Source: Pseudocitrobacter faecalis (GTDB taxonomy: Bacteria > Pseudomonadota > Gammaproteobacteria > Enterobacterales > Enterobacteriaceae). From it: 64,000 bases of DNA. The DNA lies in the NCBI GenBank assembly GCA_003315335.1, contig QNRL01000007.1, positions 62,001 through 126,000 on the forward strand. Direction: 5' to 3'. Made by a program: the position numbers and the translations under genes. Of the stretch, positions 26,841 to 35,246 are shown piece after piece (positions within the stretch are counted from its first letter, which is position 1; each line of letters starts with the position of its first letter). Below the pieces are notes generated by a model. That model was not told the origin of the DNA. It saw only the letters and a program-made list of their open reading frames with translations, and searched no databases.

Positions 26841-27625
26841 CTCACTTGCTTGACTGGCAGGGCGTGCTGACCGGGCAGCCTTTGCAATGGATCCTTTCCG
26901 GTTTTCTGACCACCTTGTGGGTGACGCTGGCAGGCATAGTGCTGGCGAGCCTGCTGGCAATTCTGTTTCTGGCGCTGCGTTTGTCGGGGGGGCGCGCGGG
27001 GCGTGGGGTTACTGCCGCGTGGGTGTCGCTGTTTCGCAATACGCCACTGCTGGTGCAGTTGCTATTCTGGTATTTTGCCGCCTGGAATCTGCTGCCGCAG
27101 GGCATGCGGGATTTCGTCAATGACGACCACGCCTGGTCTACTCTGCCGGGTAATGTCTGGTGGCTCACACCGGAGTTTCTCTGTTCTGCATGGGGGCTTG
27201 GGGTATTTACCTCGGCGTTCTTGATTGAAGAGGTGGCATCTGGGCTGCACAGCGTGTCGAATGGTCAGCGGGAGGCGGCACTGGCTCAAGGGTTTAGCTC
27301 GTGGGGAATGTTGCAGCATATTCTGCTACCGCAGGGGCTGGCGAATGCCTGGCAACCGATCGTGGGGCAGTATCTCAATCTGATGAAACTCTCTTCCCTT
27401 GCGAGTGGCATCGGCTTTGCTGAACTGACTTATCAGGTACGACAAATCGAGAGCTATAACGCCCATGCGCTGGAAGCCTTTGCTGTTGGCACGGTGCTGT
27501 ATCTCATCACCGGAGTTGTGTTGGGATTTCTGTTCACGCGTATCGGCCCGCCGCCAGTGGGAACCGCAAAAAGGGTGAAAAAGGTTTCGCTGAATATCGC
27601 CGGGAGAGTTGAAGATGGACGCTAA
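26837..27625 (+). CDS. polar amino-acid ABC transporter permease (first)
   Basis: A 262-residue permease of the HisM/GltJ family. WVSLFRNTPLLVQLLFWYFAAWNLLP is the family signature, and EAALAQGFSSWGMLQHILLPQGL is the coupling loop. It starts with GTG overlapping the ATPase stop. A second, distinct permease gene overlaps its 3' end, so the channel is a heterodimer, as in GltJK. Confidence 0.87.
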   Translation: MTHLLDWQGVLTGQPLQWILSGFLTTLWVTLAGIVLASLLAILFLALRLSGGRAGRGVTAAWVSLFRNTPLLVQLLFWYFAAWNLLPQGMRDFVNDDHAWSTLPGNVWWLTPEFLCSAWGLGVFTSAFLIEEVASGLHSVSNGQREAALAQGFSSWGMLQHILLPQGLANAWQPIVGQYLNLMKLSSLASGIGFAELTYQVRQIESYNAHALEAFAVGTVLYLITGVVLGFLFTRIGPPPVGTAKRVKKVSLNIAGRVEDGR

Positions 27626-28304
27626 TCTGGCGGTTATTATTGATAACCTGGATTATTTACTCTGGGGCCGATTGATGGACGGCGAACCGGGCGGCGTGGT
27701 ATTGACGTTGATGATGGCGTTGGGGGCCGGGGTGCTGGCGCTGCCCGGCGGCATTGTCCTTGCCTGCCTGGCATGGCGCTATGACGGTGTGGTACGCAAG
27801 CTACTCTATTTGTGGGCGGAAATTATTCGCGGCATCCCGCTGATTTTCGTCATCTTCTGGCTCTGGTATCTGTTACCCATGTTGACCGGCAGTGACTTGC
27901 CAGGTGCTTTGACGGTCACGTTGGCCCTGGCCTGGTTTACGGCCGCATCAGTGATGCATTCGGTACTGGCGGGGCTTCGCGCGCTTTCAGCCGGGCAATA
28001 TGAAGCCGCATTGACGCAAGGTTTTAGCGCGGGGCAGAGTTTGCGTTTTATCCTCCTGCCGCAGGTGCTGAAAAATGTTATGCCGTCATTGCTGGGGATA
28101 TTCATCGGCCTGCTGAAAGATACCTCGCTGGCCTTTATCGTTAACGTGCCGGAACTGACCACCGTCGCGGGGCAGGTGAACAATCGGGTGCAAATCTACC
28201 CGATGGCGATATTTATCTTTGTCGGTCTGGTGTACTACCTGCTGTGTGCCGCGCTGGGGCTATTGGCGAAACGATGGCAACCCGGAAACTATTCGCCAAC
28301 GTGA
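27615..28304 (+). CDS. polar amino-acid ABC transporter permease (second)
   Basis: About 229 residues. EIIRGIPLIFVIFWLWYLLP and EAALTQGFSAGQSLRFILLPQVLKNV are the family signature and coupling loop. I use the ATG at 27615 rather than the TTG at 27609. It overlaps the end of the first permease by 11 bases and completes the four-gene transporter operon. Confidence 0.87.
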   Translation: MDANLAVIIDNLDYLLWGRLMDGEPGGVVLTLMMALGAGVLALPGGIVLACLAWRYDGVVRKLLYLWAEIIRGIPLIFVIFWLWYLLPMLTGSDLPGALTVTLALAWFTAASVMHSVLAGLRALSAGQYEAALTQGFSAGQSLRFILLPQVLKNVMPSLLGIFIGLLKDTSLAFIVNVPELTTVAGQVNNRVQIYPMAIFIFVGLVYYLLCAALGLLAKRWQPGNYSPT

Positions 28305-28351
28305 TGAAAATACGCGCTTAATCCCAGCTTTGCGAGCTAACACCCGGAAAA

Positions 28352-28369
28352 TTGTCACATTACTGTCAC
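28352..28369 (+). promoter_or_regulatory. candidate PhoB box upstream of agp
   Basis: TTGTCAC, ATTA, CTGTCAC: two 7-base repeats close to CTGTCAT with an 11-base period, the standard Pho box layout. It lies 38 bases before the agp start. No PhoB control of agp is known to me, so this is a prediction. Confidence 0.45.
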
Positions 28370-28407
28370 AATCAAGCGGTGGGTTATCACGCAAAGAGGA
28401 TTGAGGG

Positions 28408-29649
28408 ATGAAAAAAGCCGTACTGGCCGTCGCGGTGGCGACGACACTATTAACCTCCGTTGCCGCGCAGGCAGAGACCTCCCCGGAGGGATACCAGCTT
28501 CAGCAGGTGTTGATTATGAGCCGACACAATCTGCGCGCGCCGCTCGCCAATAATGGCAGCGTGCTGGAACAATCCACCCCGCAAGGCTGGCCGGAATGGG
28601 ATGTCCCTGGTGGGCAACTCACCACCAAAGGCGGCGTGCTGGAAATCTATATGGGCCATTACATGCGTGAATGGCTGGCGCAGCAGGGGATGGTGACCTC
28701 AGGCGAGTGCCCGACGGATAACACGGTATACGCATATGCCAATAGCCTGCAACGCACGGTGGCGACGGCGCAATTCTTTATCACGGGGGCATTTCCGGGG
28801 TGTGATATTCCGGTTCATCATCAGGCTGCAATGGGGACCATGGACCCGACCTTTAACCCGGTGATCACCGTCGATTCTGCGCAGTTCAGCCAGCAGGCCG
28901 TGCAGGCAATGGAAAAAGAGCGCCAGCAAATGCATCTCGACGAGAGCTATAAACTGTTGGAGCAAATTGCCGACTACCGTCAGTCACCGAGCTGCAAAGA
29001 AAAACAGCAATGCGACCTGAACGGGGCCAAAGACAGTTTCAGCGCGCAATACCAGAAAGAGCCGGGTGTTTCCGGGCCGTTGAAGGTGGGCAACTCGCTG
29101 GTGGATGCCTTTACGTTGCAGTACTACGAGGGTTTCCCGCTCGATCAGGTGGCATGGGGTAAAATCAAGACTGACCAGCAGTGGCGTGTCTTATCACAGC
29201 TGAAGAACGGTTATCAGGACAGTCTCTTCACCTCGAAAGAGGTGGCGCAAAACGTTGCTGCGCCGCTGGTGAAATATATCAATAACGCGCTGGTTGCAGA
29301 TGCAGACAAATCTGCCAAAGTGACGCTGATGGTCGGGCATGATTCCAATATCGCCTCGTTACTGACCGCGCTCGATTTCAAACCTTATCAGTTGCATGAC
29401 CAGTATGAGCGTACCCCGATTGGCGGAAAAATCGTTTTCCAGCGCTGGCATGACGCGAAAGGAAACCGTGATTTGATGAAGATTGAGTACCTGTATCAAA
29501 GCACGAAGCAAATTCGTGACGCACAGGCGTTGACCCTGCAATCACCACCGCAGCGCGTGACGCTGGCGCTGAACGGTTGCCCGGTGGATGCTAACGGTTT
29601 TTGCCCGATGGAGACGTTTAAAGCGGTGATGAAAGACGCAGTGAAGTAG
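28408..29649 (+). CDS. agp: glucose-1-phosphatase
   Basis: The 413-residue protein is periplasmic (signal peptide [22 protein letters not shown]) and of the histidine acid phosphatase family: the catalytic motif is SRHNLRAP (RHGxRxP variant), and the late HD pair is GHDSNIASL. It is close to E. coli Agp along its length, including the [17 protein letters not shown] segment. It hydrolyses glucose 1-phosphate and scavenges glucose. The yccJ-wrbA neighbours lie as in E. coli. Confidence 0.95.
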   Translation: MKKAVLAVAVATTLLTSVAAQAETSPEGYQLQQVLIMSRHNLRAPLANNGSVLEQSTPQGWPEWDVPGGQLTTKGGVLEIYMGHYMREWLAQQGMVTSGECPTDNTVYAYANSLQRTVATAQFFITGAFPGCDIPVHHQAAMGTMDPTFNPVITVDSAQFSQQAVQAMEKERQQMHLDESYKLLEQIADYRQSPSCKEKQQCDLNGAKDSFSAQYQKEPGVSGPLKVGNSLVDAFTLQYYEGFPLDQVAWGKIKTDQQWRVLSQLKNGYQDSLFTSKEVAQNVAAPLVKYINNALVADADKSAKVTLMVGHDSNIASLLTALDFKPYQLHDQYERTPIGGKIVFQRWHDAKGNRDLMKIEYLYQSTKQIRDAQALTLQSPPQRVTLALNGCPVDANGFCPMETFKAVMKDAVK

Positions 29650-29666
29650 GAGAGGTTAGTTGTTTA

Positions 29667-29770
29667 CCCCTCACCCTAACTCTCCCCCCAAAGGGGCGAG
29701 GGGGCCTACCGAGCGCGGTGTGGCTTTCTTCCTCTCCCTGTGGGAGAGGGGCGGGGTGAGGGCGTCAGCG
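29667..29770. repeat. intergenic long-palindrome repeat (copy 1)
   Basis: The segment reads CCCCTCACCCTAACTCTCCC on one side and GGGAGAGGGGCGGGGTGAGG on the other, forming a long imperfect hairpin of about 100 bp. A second copy lies at 60951-61086 near the Flag-2 glycosyltransferase gene. It is a dispersed enterobacterial repeat, not coding. Confidence 0.75.
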
Positions 29771-29792
29771 CGCAAGGACTCATCCATAACAA

Positions 29793-29815
29793 AAAGGCTC
29801 CCATTGGGAGCCTTT
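29793..29815 (-). terminator. intrinsic terminator of wrbA-yccJ
   Basis: A 10-bp perfect stem AAAGGCTCCC/GGGAGCCTTT with a 3-base loop. Read on the minus strand it is followed by TTTTT, so it ends the wrbA-yccJ message. It may also stop agp read-through. Confidence 0.8.
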
Positions 29816-29836
29816 GTCATTCATACAGCGCTTTCA

Positions 29837-30064
29837 TCAAACGTTTTTACGTTCAATCGTCTGCTCGCCCCAGAAGAGCGAATCTTTATCGGTTTTACTG
29901 AACGCCAGGGCGAGGACTTCATCACTGCCTTCTTCCCAGATCTGTTCGGCCAGTTTTTCATCATATTTGGCCACCTCAAAAATCGCCTGGGCGATTTCCG
30001 GCGAGGTGTTGCGCAAGCTCGCCCATTCGTTGACGTGGTGAGCTTTTGCTTCTTGTGTTGGCAT
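29837..30064 (-). CDS. yccJ: YccJ family small protein
   Basis: The 75-residue product starts [20 protein letters not shown] and matches E. coli YccJ nearly throughout, as I remember it. It is acidic and cytoplasmic, with no known function. It lies 20 bases downstream of wrbA in the same direction, as in E. coli, where the two form an operon. Confidence 0.92.
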   Translation of the reverse strand: MPTQEAKAHHVNEWASLRNTSPEIAQAIFEVAKYDEKLAEQIWEEGSDEVLALAFSKTDKDSLFWGEQTIERKNV

Positions 30065-30084
30065 AGAAATCCTCCTGCTGAAGA

Positions 30085-30681
30085 TTAACCTTTTAACTTA
30101 ACCGCAAGGCCGGCGACATATTCACCCTGATAGCGGGCAATGGCGAGTTCTTCTTCGCTCGGCTGACGTGAGCCGTCGCCGCCCGCGATGGTGGTCGCGC
30201 CATAAGGCGTGCCGCCGCGAACCTGGGAGACATCAAATAATTCCTGTGCGCCGTAGCCGATAGGAACAATCACCATCCCATGATGAGCAAGCGTAGTCCA
30301 TGTTGAGGTTATCGTCTGCTCCTGACCGCCGCCGGTGCCGGTAGAACTGAAGACGCTACCGATTTTGCCGTACAGCGCGCCAGAAGCCCACAGACCGCCG
30401 GTTTGATCAAGGAAAGTACGCATCTGCCCGGACATATTCCCGAAGCGAGTAGGGGTACCAAAGATGATGGCATCATATTCAGCCAGTTCCTGCGGCGTGG
30501 CAACCGGCGCGGTGTGCGTTTTCCCGCCCGCTTTAGCGAAAGCTTCCGGTGACATGGTTTCAGGTACGCGTTTGACGACAACTTCGGCGCCAGAAACCTT
30601 ATTTGCACCCTCTGCGACAGCTTTGGCCATCGTCTCAATGTGTCCATACATGGAATAATAAAGCACCAGAACTTTTGCCAT
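30085..30681 (-). CDS. wrbA: NAD(P)H:quinone oxidoreductase WrbA
   Basis: A 198-residue flavodoxin-like protein of the usual WrbA length. [22 protein letters not shown] is the FMN phosphate loop, [25 protein letters not shown] binds the flavin, and [20 protein letters not shown] is the family C-terminus. It reduces quinones by two electrons using FMN and is a stationary-phase (RpoS) protein in E. coli. The ATG at 30681 gives the standard N-terminus. In E. coli ymdF lies next upstream; here about 7 kb separates them. Confidence 0.95.
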   Translation of the reverse strand: MAKVLVLYYSMYGHIETMAKAVAEGANKVSGAEVVVKRVPETMSPEAFAKAGGKTHTAPVATPQELAEYDAIIFGTPTRFGNMSGQMRTFLDQTGGLWASGALYGKIGSVFSSTGTGGGQEQTITSTWTTLAHHGMVIVPIGYGAQELFDVSQVRGGTPYGATTIAGGDGSRQPSEEELAIARYQGEYVAGLAVKLKG

Positions 30682-30899
30682 CTGCAACACTCCTCGGTTT
30701 ATCGTTACACAGCTTTTCGCTGTCCTTCTTTAAAGATAAGCCGTGTCGACAGGAGTGCAAACTTTAGAACCATTTCTTTGATTTGTAACAATGACGCATG
30801 TGATTGAATGTAAAATAAAGATTCACTGTTAATGTTTTGAAATGATCTGACAAATTGACCTGCTCAGAAAGCAGCCCAACCAATATGTCAGCGTAGCTA

Positions 30900-30920
30900 C
30901 GCGGGCAAAAACTGCCCGCG
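30900..30920 (-). terminator. hairpin after the lysyl-tRNA synthetase-like operon
   Basis: An 8-bp perfect stem CGCGGGCA/TGCCCGCG with a 5-base loop lies 6 bases past the stop of the 87-residue gene. Read on the minus strand there is no T-run after it, so termination is only probable. The rest of 30682-30899 shows nothing beyond the wrbA promoter region. Confidence 0.45.
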
Positions 30921-30926
30921 TTGACG

Positions 30927-31190
30927 TTAAAATGTCACTCCGCGTGTTTTAAGCCAGTGACGCGCACACACTTCCGAACAGGTACGAAAGTGAATATCAA
31001 TTGTGAGCCTGCTGTCTCGGGTAACGTTAAACACGCTGGCAGGCCCATTGGCGTCATGATCGCTGACCAACAGATCGCCTGAGGCTGGTTTGTCACCTGA
31101 TATCAATGTCCCAATGATGAACTCTCCATGCTCGTTAAGGCTGCAAATACACCCTGTTCTGGCACTGAAATGCAATACCACATTGCACAA
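30927..31190 (-). CDS. hypothetical protein downstream of the lysyl-tRNA synthetase paralogue
   Basis: An 87-residue frame that starts with TTG at 31190; a perfect AGGAGG lies 7 bases before it, which decides the start. The product has four cysteines and a Cys/His-bearing end (HFRTCSEVCARHWLKTRG) and no signal peptide or membrane segment. It lies 21 bases after the synthetase-like gene, so it is probably in the same operon. I do not recognise it. Confidence 0.6.
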   Translation of the reverse strand: MCNVVLHFSARTGCICSLNEHGEFIIGTLISGDKPASGDLLVSDHDANGPASVFNVTRDSRLTIDIHFRTCSEVCARHWLKTRGVTF

Positions 31191-31211
31191 TTCGCTTCCT
31201 CCTGCGATCGC

Positions 31212-32714
31212 TCAGTTTACCGGGCGCAGAGTCGGAAAGAGAATGACATCGCGGATAGTGGCCGAGTCTGTAAAAAGCATCACCATCCTGTCGATCCCGA
31301 TTCCCAGGCCAGCCGTGGGCGGTAATCCATATTCCAGCGCCGTGACGTAATCCGCGTCGTAATACATCGCTTCATCATCCCCTGCGTCTCTGGAGGCAAC
31401 CTGAGCCATAAAACGTTCAGCCTGATCTTCGGCATCATTCAGTTCTGAGAAGCCATTGCCAATTTCTCGTCCACCAATAAAGAATTCGAAGCGATCGGTT
31501 ATCTCGGGATCGCTATCGTTACGCCGCGCCAGAGGTGAAACTTCGGCCGGATATTCGGTTATAAAGGTGGGTTGAATCAGATGGCTTTCAGCGACGACGT
31601 CAAAGATCTCCGTGATGAGGCGCCCATTCCCCCAGTTCTCCTCTGGCGTAATCGCCAGACGATGTGCCAGCGCTAACGTTTTCTCCGGTGAATCAAGCTC
31701 CTCCGGTTGAATGTTATTGCCATATTTCACGATGGCTTCTTTCATGGTCAGCCGCGTAAAAGGTTTACCAAAGTCAAAAGCGTATTCGCCATAGGTCACC
31801 ACTGTGTCGCCTGTAACCTCCATGGCGACCTGGCGGAATAGCGCTTCGGTCAGGTCGATGAGATCGTTGTAGTCGGCATAAGCCATATAGAGTTCCATCA
31901 TGGTGAACTCTGGGTTATGGCGCGGTGAAATGCCCTCATTGCGGAAGTTGCGGTTAATCTCGAAAACGCGTTCAAAGCCGCCAACCACCAGGCGTTTAAG
32001 ATAGAGCTCAGGAGAGATGCGCAGGAACATATCCTGATTTAACGCATTATGACGCGTAATAAAGGGGCGCGCTGATGCACCGCCAGGAATAAGCTGCATC
32101 ATCGGCGTTTCGACTTCCATAAAGTGCCGCGTATGCATAAAGTTGCGAATCACCGACATGATTCGTGAACGCACCTTGAAAGTGTGGCGCGTTTTTTCAT
32201 TGGCGATAAGATCCAGATAACGTTGTCGATAGCGCCGCTCCTGGTCAGTTAGCCCATGAAATTTATCGGGTAAGGGTTTGACGGCTTTGGTGAGAAGACG
32301 CATCTCTTTGCAGTCGAGGGTCAGCTCACCTGTTTGTGTTTTAAACAACACACCCGATGCACCGATAATATCGCCTTGATCGACCAACTTAAGAAGCGTG
32401 TCATATTTCCCGGCATTAAGATTCTTCTCGCTGATATAGAGCTGAATTCTTCCCCCCATATCCTGAAGCGTTAAGAACGACGCTTTACCCATCACCCGCC
32501 GGGTCATCAGTCGCCCTGCAACAGATACGCTAATTTTATGCTCGCGAAGTGCTTCGGCACTGAATGCATCATAGAGATGGTGCAGGGATTCCGATGTTGC
32601 ATCACGACGGAAGTCGTTAGGAAAGGCGTTACCTGACTGACGAAGCTGCGCAAGCTTTTGTGTACGTACACTGACTTCGTCTTGTAAGGTTTGCTCGTTA
32701 TCTGAAGTTTCCAT
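31212..32714 (-). CDS. lysyl-tRNA synthetase paralogue (class II, LysU-like)
   Basis: About 500 residues, complete. The N-terminal OB-fold has [20 protein letters not shown]; motif 2 is [20 protein letters not shown]; motif 3 is [16 protein letters not shown]. It resembles E. coli LysS/LysU but is clearly divergent, so it is probably an extra copy beside a housekeeping lysS. AGGAGG lies 8 bases before the ATG at 32714, which rules out the hydrophobic extension of the longer frame. In E. coli, lysU lies beside cadBA; here the gene again neighbours a lysine-decarboxylase operon. It may make Ap4A or keep charging when lysine is drained (inference). Confidence 0.85.
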   Translation of the reverse strand: METSDNEQTLQDEVSVRTQKLAQLRQSGNAFPNDFRRDATSESLHHLYDAFSAEALREHKISVSVAGRLMTRRVMGKASFLTLQDMGGRIQLYISEKNLNAGKYDTLLKLVDQGDIIGASGVLFKTQTGELTLDCKEMRLLTKAVKPLPDKFHGLTDQERRYRQRYLDLIANEKTRHTFKVRSRIMSVIRNFMHTRHFMEVETPMMQLIPGGASARPFITRHNALNQDMFLRISPELYLKRLVVGGFERVFEINRNFRNEGISPRHNPEFTMMELYMAYADYNDLIDLTEALFRQVAMEVTGDTVVTYGEYAFDFGKPFTRLTMKEAIVKYGNNIQPEELDSPEKTLALAHRLAITPEENWGNGRLITEIFDVVAESHLIQPTFITEYPAEVSPLARRNDSDPEITDRFEFFIGGREIGNGFSELNDAEDQAERFMAQVASRDAGDDEAMYYDADYVTALEYGLPPTAGLGIGIDRMVMLFTDSATIRDVILFPTLRPVN

Positions 32715-32816
32715 CCTCATAGCCTCCTGGGCAGTAGTCGCTATCGCGTACTTTACTGCCAGGGTGAGCGTTATTGCAAGAGAAATGATCTCGATAAAGA
32801 TCATTTCGGGTTTAAT

Positions 32817-33359
32817 CTAGCCCTCATTTTTTTGCTCAGACTTTAACGCATCAATCAGCGCCTGTGCGCGAAAATAGAAATCACGACGTTGAGAGGCGTT
32901 AAGTTCCGACAACGCCTGAGCCAGGTGGTGACGTTGTTCCGACTCACGCAAGATCCCCTGAATACCTTCTTTGTGAACCAGTTTCAGTACGGCTTCTTGT
33001 TCTTGTCGGTCGAGCGAATTGAATACCAGCATCCAGGCCATCTGTAGCGGTTCGCTTTGCGTGGGCTCGGCTCTGTTGACTTGATAAACCGGAGGGTCGT
33101 CATGAAGTGTAACAGAGGACTCGTCGCGATCCCCCCAGGCTAACCACTCGATGGTAACCCCTTCAAGTTCAGCGATTTTGGCTGCCACGCTAAGAGAGGG
33201 TTCCGTGCCCCGGGTGATGTAATTATTAAGGGTCGAGTAGGAGAGTTGCCAGGCTTTCGCCGCCGCCCGGGTGCTTCGACGACCAATCAGGTAGCGGAGC
33301 CTGTCCGCTAAAGAAATCAGTTCACCCTTCTCATCGATGTGCCGACCTTCATTACTCAT
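32817..33359 (-). CDS. phage CI-type helix-turn-helix regulator
   Basis: A 180-residue protein. Residues about 15-75 form a CI-repressor-type HTH (LADRLRYLIGRRSTRAAAKAWQLSYSTLNNYITRGTEPSLSVAAKIA). The C-terminal part is predicted helical and charged, and lacks the S24 peptidase motifs of LexA-like repressors, so it would not respond to RecA by self-cleavage. It lies about 100 bases upstream of the synthetase-like gene in the same direction and is divergent from the Ner-like gene. Confidence 0.8.
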   Translation of the reverse strand: MSNEGRHIDEKGELISLADRLRYLIGRRSTRAAAKAWQLSYSTLNNYITRGTEPSLSVAAKIAELEGVTIEWLAWGDRDESSVTLHDDPPVYQVNRAEPTQSEPLQMAWMLVFNSLDRQEQEAVLKLVHKEGIQGILRESEQRHHLAQALSELNASQRRDFYFRAQALIDALKSEQKNEG

Positions 33360-33457
33360 TTTTATCCATCCATCGTCATTGAGCTCTGCGATTGGTTCAC
33401 ATAGAGATCATTAAAATACGATTCAAATCACAAAAACTGTGTTTAGTGCTTTTTGTT

Positions 33458-33522
33458 ATCTCAAAAGAGATCAATGCTAGTGCCAGCAGCATCATATTGA
33501 ATTCACTCCATGGGGTTAACCC
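33458..33522. promoter_or_regulatory. candidate operators between the divergent CI-like and Ner-like genes
   Basis: Three perfect inverted repeats occur within 65 bases: ATCTC-AAAA-GAGAT (33458-33471), TGAATTCA (33498-33505) and GGGTTAACCC (33513-33522). The segment lies between divergent regulator starts at 33359 and 33552, where such sites are expected. Which protein binds which site is unknown. Confidence 0.4.
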
Positions 33523-33551
33523 AAGGGGTAATTGCAGAGGGTAATCCAATT

Positions 33552-33845
33552 ATGGTCACAAATGAAGATCGTGCTGACTGGCACAGAGTAGATATTGTTG
33601 CGGCACTCCATAAACAGGGGCTCTCGATTCGCGCGCTTTCCGTTCGTTCAGGTTTTAAGCCCGACACGCTCAAGAATGCGCTCTCACGTGCCTATCCAAA
33701 AGCGGAACGCATTATTGCTGATGCGCTGGGTCTCACGCCGGAGAAAATCTGGCCCAGCCGTTATCCCAATATCGGGAACGCACCATCAAATCCCCCTTCA
33801 TTAATGAATGAATCTCTTTCATACAAGGAGCGTCTTATGACGTAG
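33552..33845 (+). CDS. Ner-like (Nlp/SfsB family) DNA-binding protein
   Basis: About 97 residues with the Mu Ner/Nlp HTH: DWHRVDIVAALHKQGLSIRALSVRSGFKPDTLKNALSRAYPKAERIIADALGLTPEKIWPSRY. The ATG at 33552, with GAGGG 9 bases before it, matches family starts; the frame is open from 33510. In phage Mu, Ner and the c repressor act as a divergent pair, as here. It lies 71 bases upstream of the antiporter gene and may control the decarboxylase operon (inference). Confidence 0.8.
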   Translation: MVTNEDRADWHRVDIVAALHKQGLSIRALSVRSGFKPDTLKNALSRAYPKAERIIADALGLTPEKIWPSRYPNIGNAPSNPPSLMNESLSYKERLMT

Positions 33846-33916
33846 CGAAACTTTCAGCGTAGATAGAGTGTGTCGTATTCAAGGAAATTATAATTTTATT
33901 ATAAAGAGAAGTCATT

Positions 33917-35242
33917 ATGAGTAATCCCGGGAATAAAATGGGCGTAATGCACCTGACGATATTAACAGCGGTGAATATGCTGGGGTCAGGCATTATTATG
34001 TTACCGACAAAGCTTGCTGAAGTAGGCACAATGTCTATATTGTCCTGGCTGGTGACCGCATTTGGATCGCTTGCGCTGGCATGGGCATTTTCGAAATGCG
34101 GTCTCTTTAGTTCGAAAAGTGGCGGCATGGGCGGCTATGCAGAGTATGCGTTTGGAAAGTCAGGAAATTTTATTGCTAATTATACGTATGCAATAAGTTT
34201 ATTAATCGCCAATATCGCCATTGCAATTTCTGCCGTAGGTTACGGAACGGTTTTATTTGGCGCAGAACTTACTCCGGTTCAGGTTTGCCTGGCAACAATT
34301 GCAGTGCTGTGGGTAACCACTGTATTAAATTTCGGCGGGGCAAAAATAACAGGGCAAATTGGTTCTGTTACCGTCTGGGGCGTCATTATTCCTGTTGTAG
34401 GGTTATGTGTTATTGGCTGGTTCTGGTTTAGTCCATCGCTTTATATTAGCGCATGGAATCCCAATAATATGGATTTCTTCTCCGCAATTTCAACGTCAAT
34501 CTCTATGACGCTGTGGGCATTCCTGGGATTAGAATCTGCCTGTGCGAATATGGATGCTGTCGATAATCCGCAAAAAAATGTTCCCATTGCCGTTTTCGGC
34601 GGTACGCTGGTTTGCGCCGTTATCTATATTTTATCCACTAACGTTATCGCGGGTATTGTCCCGAATCTCGATCTTCTGCACTCTACAGCACCGTTTGGTT
34701 TGGCTTATGCTTCAATGTTTACGCCGGTGGTCGGAAGCATTGTTATGTTCCTGATGGCGCTGGCCTGCATTGGATCGCTGCTGGGCTGGCAGTTTACCGT
34801 GGCCCAGGTCTTCAAATCTTCGGCCGATATCGGTTATTTCCCTCGCGTGTTTTCACGCGTCACGGCGAAAGATGCGCCCGTTGTTGGCATGATTATTTTA
34901 GGCATTATTCAGACGTTACTGGCATTGATGACCATAAGTCCGTCGTTGAATAAACAATTTAATAGTTTGGTTAATCTGGCTGTCGTAACTAATTTGGTGC
35001 CTTATGTTCTCTCCATGGCAGCGTTAATACCGATGCAAAAATTAGCAGCAATTCCTGGTGGGCAGATGAAAGCCAACACATTTATTGCACTGCTGGGTAC
35101 TATCTATAGCTTCTATGCACTTTATTCATCTGGTGAAGAAGCCATGATGTTGGGGGCGTTAGTCACATTCTCTGGCTGGACTTTCTGGGGCATGTTTATC
35201 CAGAAAAAGGATGAGAGCGCAGTAACGGCTTATCAGGGATAA
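33917..35242 (+). CDS. PotE-type amino-acid/polyamine antiporter
   Basis: A 441-residue APC-family membrane protein with 12 hydrophobic segments. It is much closer to E. coli PotE (putrescine/ornithine) than to CadB: GSGIIMLPTKLAEVGTMSIL, KSGGMGGYAEYAFGKSGNF, ALMTISPSLNKQFNSLVNLAVVTNLVPY and YALYSSGEEAM are almost shared with PotE. It is 4 bases upstream of the decarboxylase gene and would exchange the amino acid for its amine during acid stress. Whether it carries lysine/cadaverine or ornithine/putrescine is open. Confidence 0.88.
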   Translation: MSNPGNKMGVMHLTILTAVNMLGSGIIMLPTKLAEVGTMSILSWLVTAFGSLALAWAFSKCGLFSSKSGGMGGYAEYAFGKSGNFIANYTYAISLLIANIAIAISAVGYGTVLFGAELTPVQVCLATIAVLWVTTVLNFGGAKITGQIGSVTVWGVIIPVVGLCVIGWFWFSPSLYISAWNPNNMDFFSAISTSISMTLWAFLGLESACANMDAVDNPQKNVPIAVFGGTLVCAVIYILSTNVIAGIVPNLDLLHSTAPFGLAYASMFTPVVGSIVMFLMALACIGSLLGWQFTVAQVFKSSADIGYFPRVFSRVTAKDAPVVGMIILGIIQTLLALMTISPSLNKQFNSLVNLAVVTNLVPYVLSMAALIPMQKLAAIPGGQMKANTFIALLGTIYSFYALYSSGEEAMMLGALVTFSGWTFWGMFIQKKDESAVTAYQG

Positions 35243-35246
35243 GAAA

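Noticed and set aside
29660-30088. A 142-codon plus-strand frame after agp
   Set aside because: It lies over the repeat and antisense to yccJ, which is a conserved gene.
32715-32804. Hydrophobic N-terminal extension of the lysyl-tRNA synthetase paralogue suggesting a membrane-anchored form
   Set aside because: AGGAGG stands 8 bases before the ATG at 32714, and LysS/LysU begin at the same place; the extension lacks a ribosome site.
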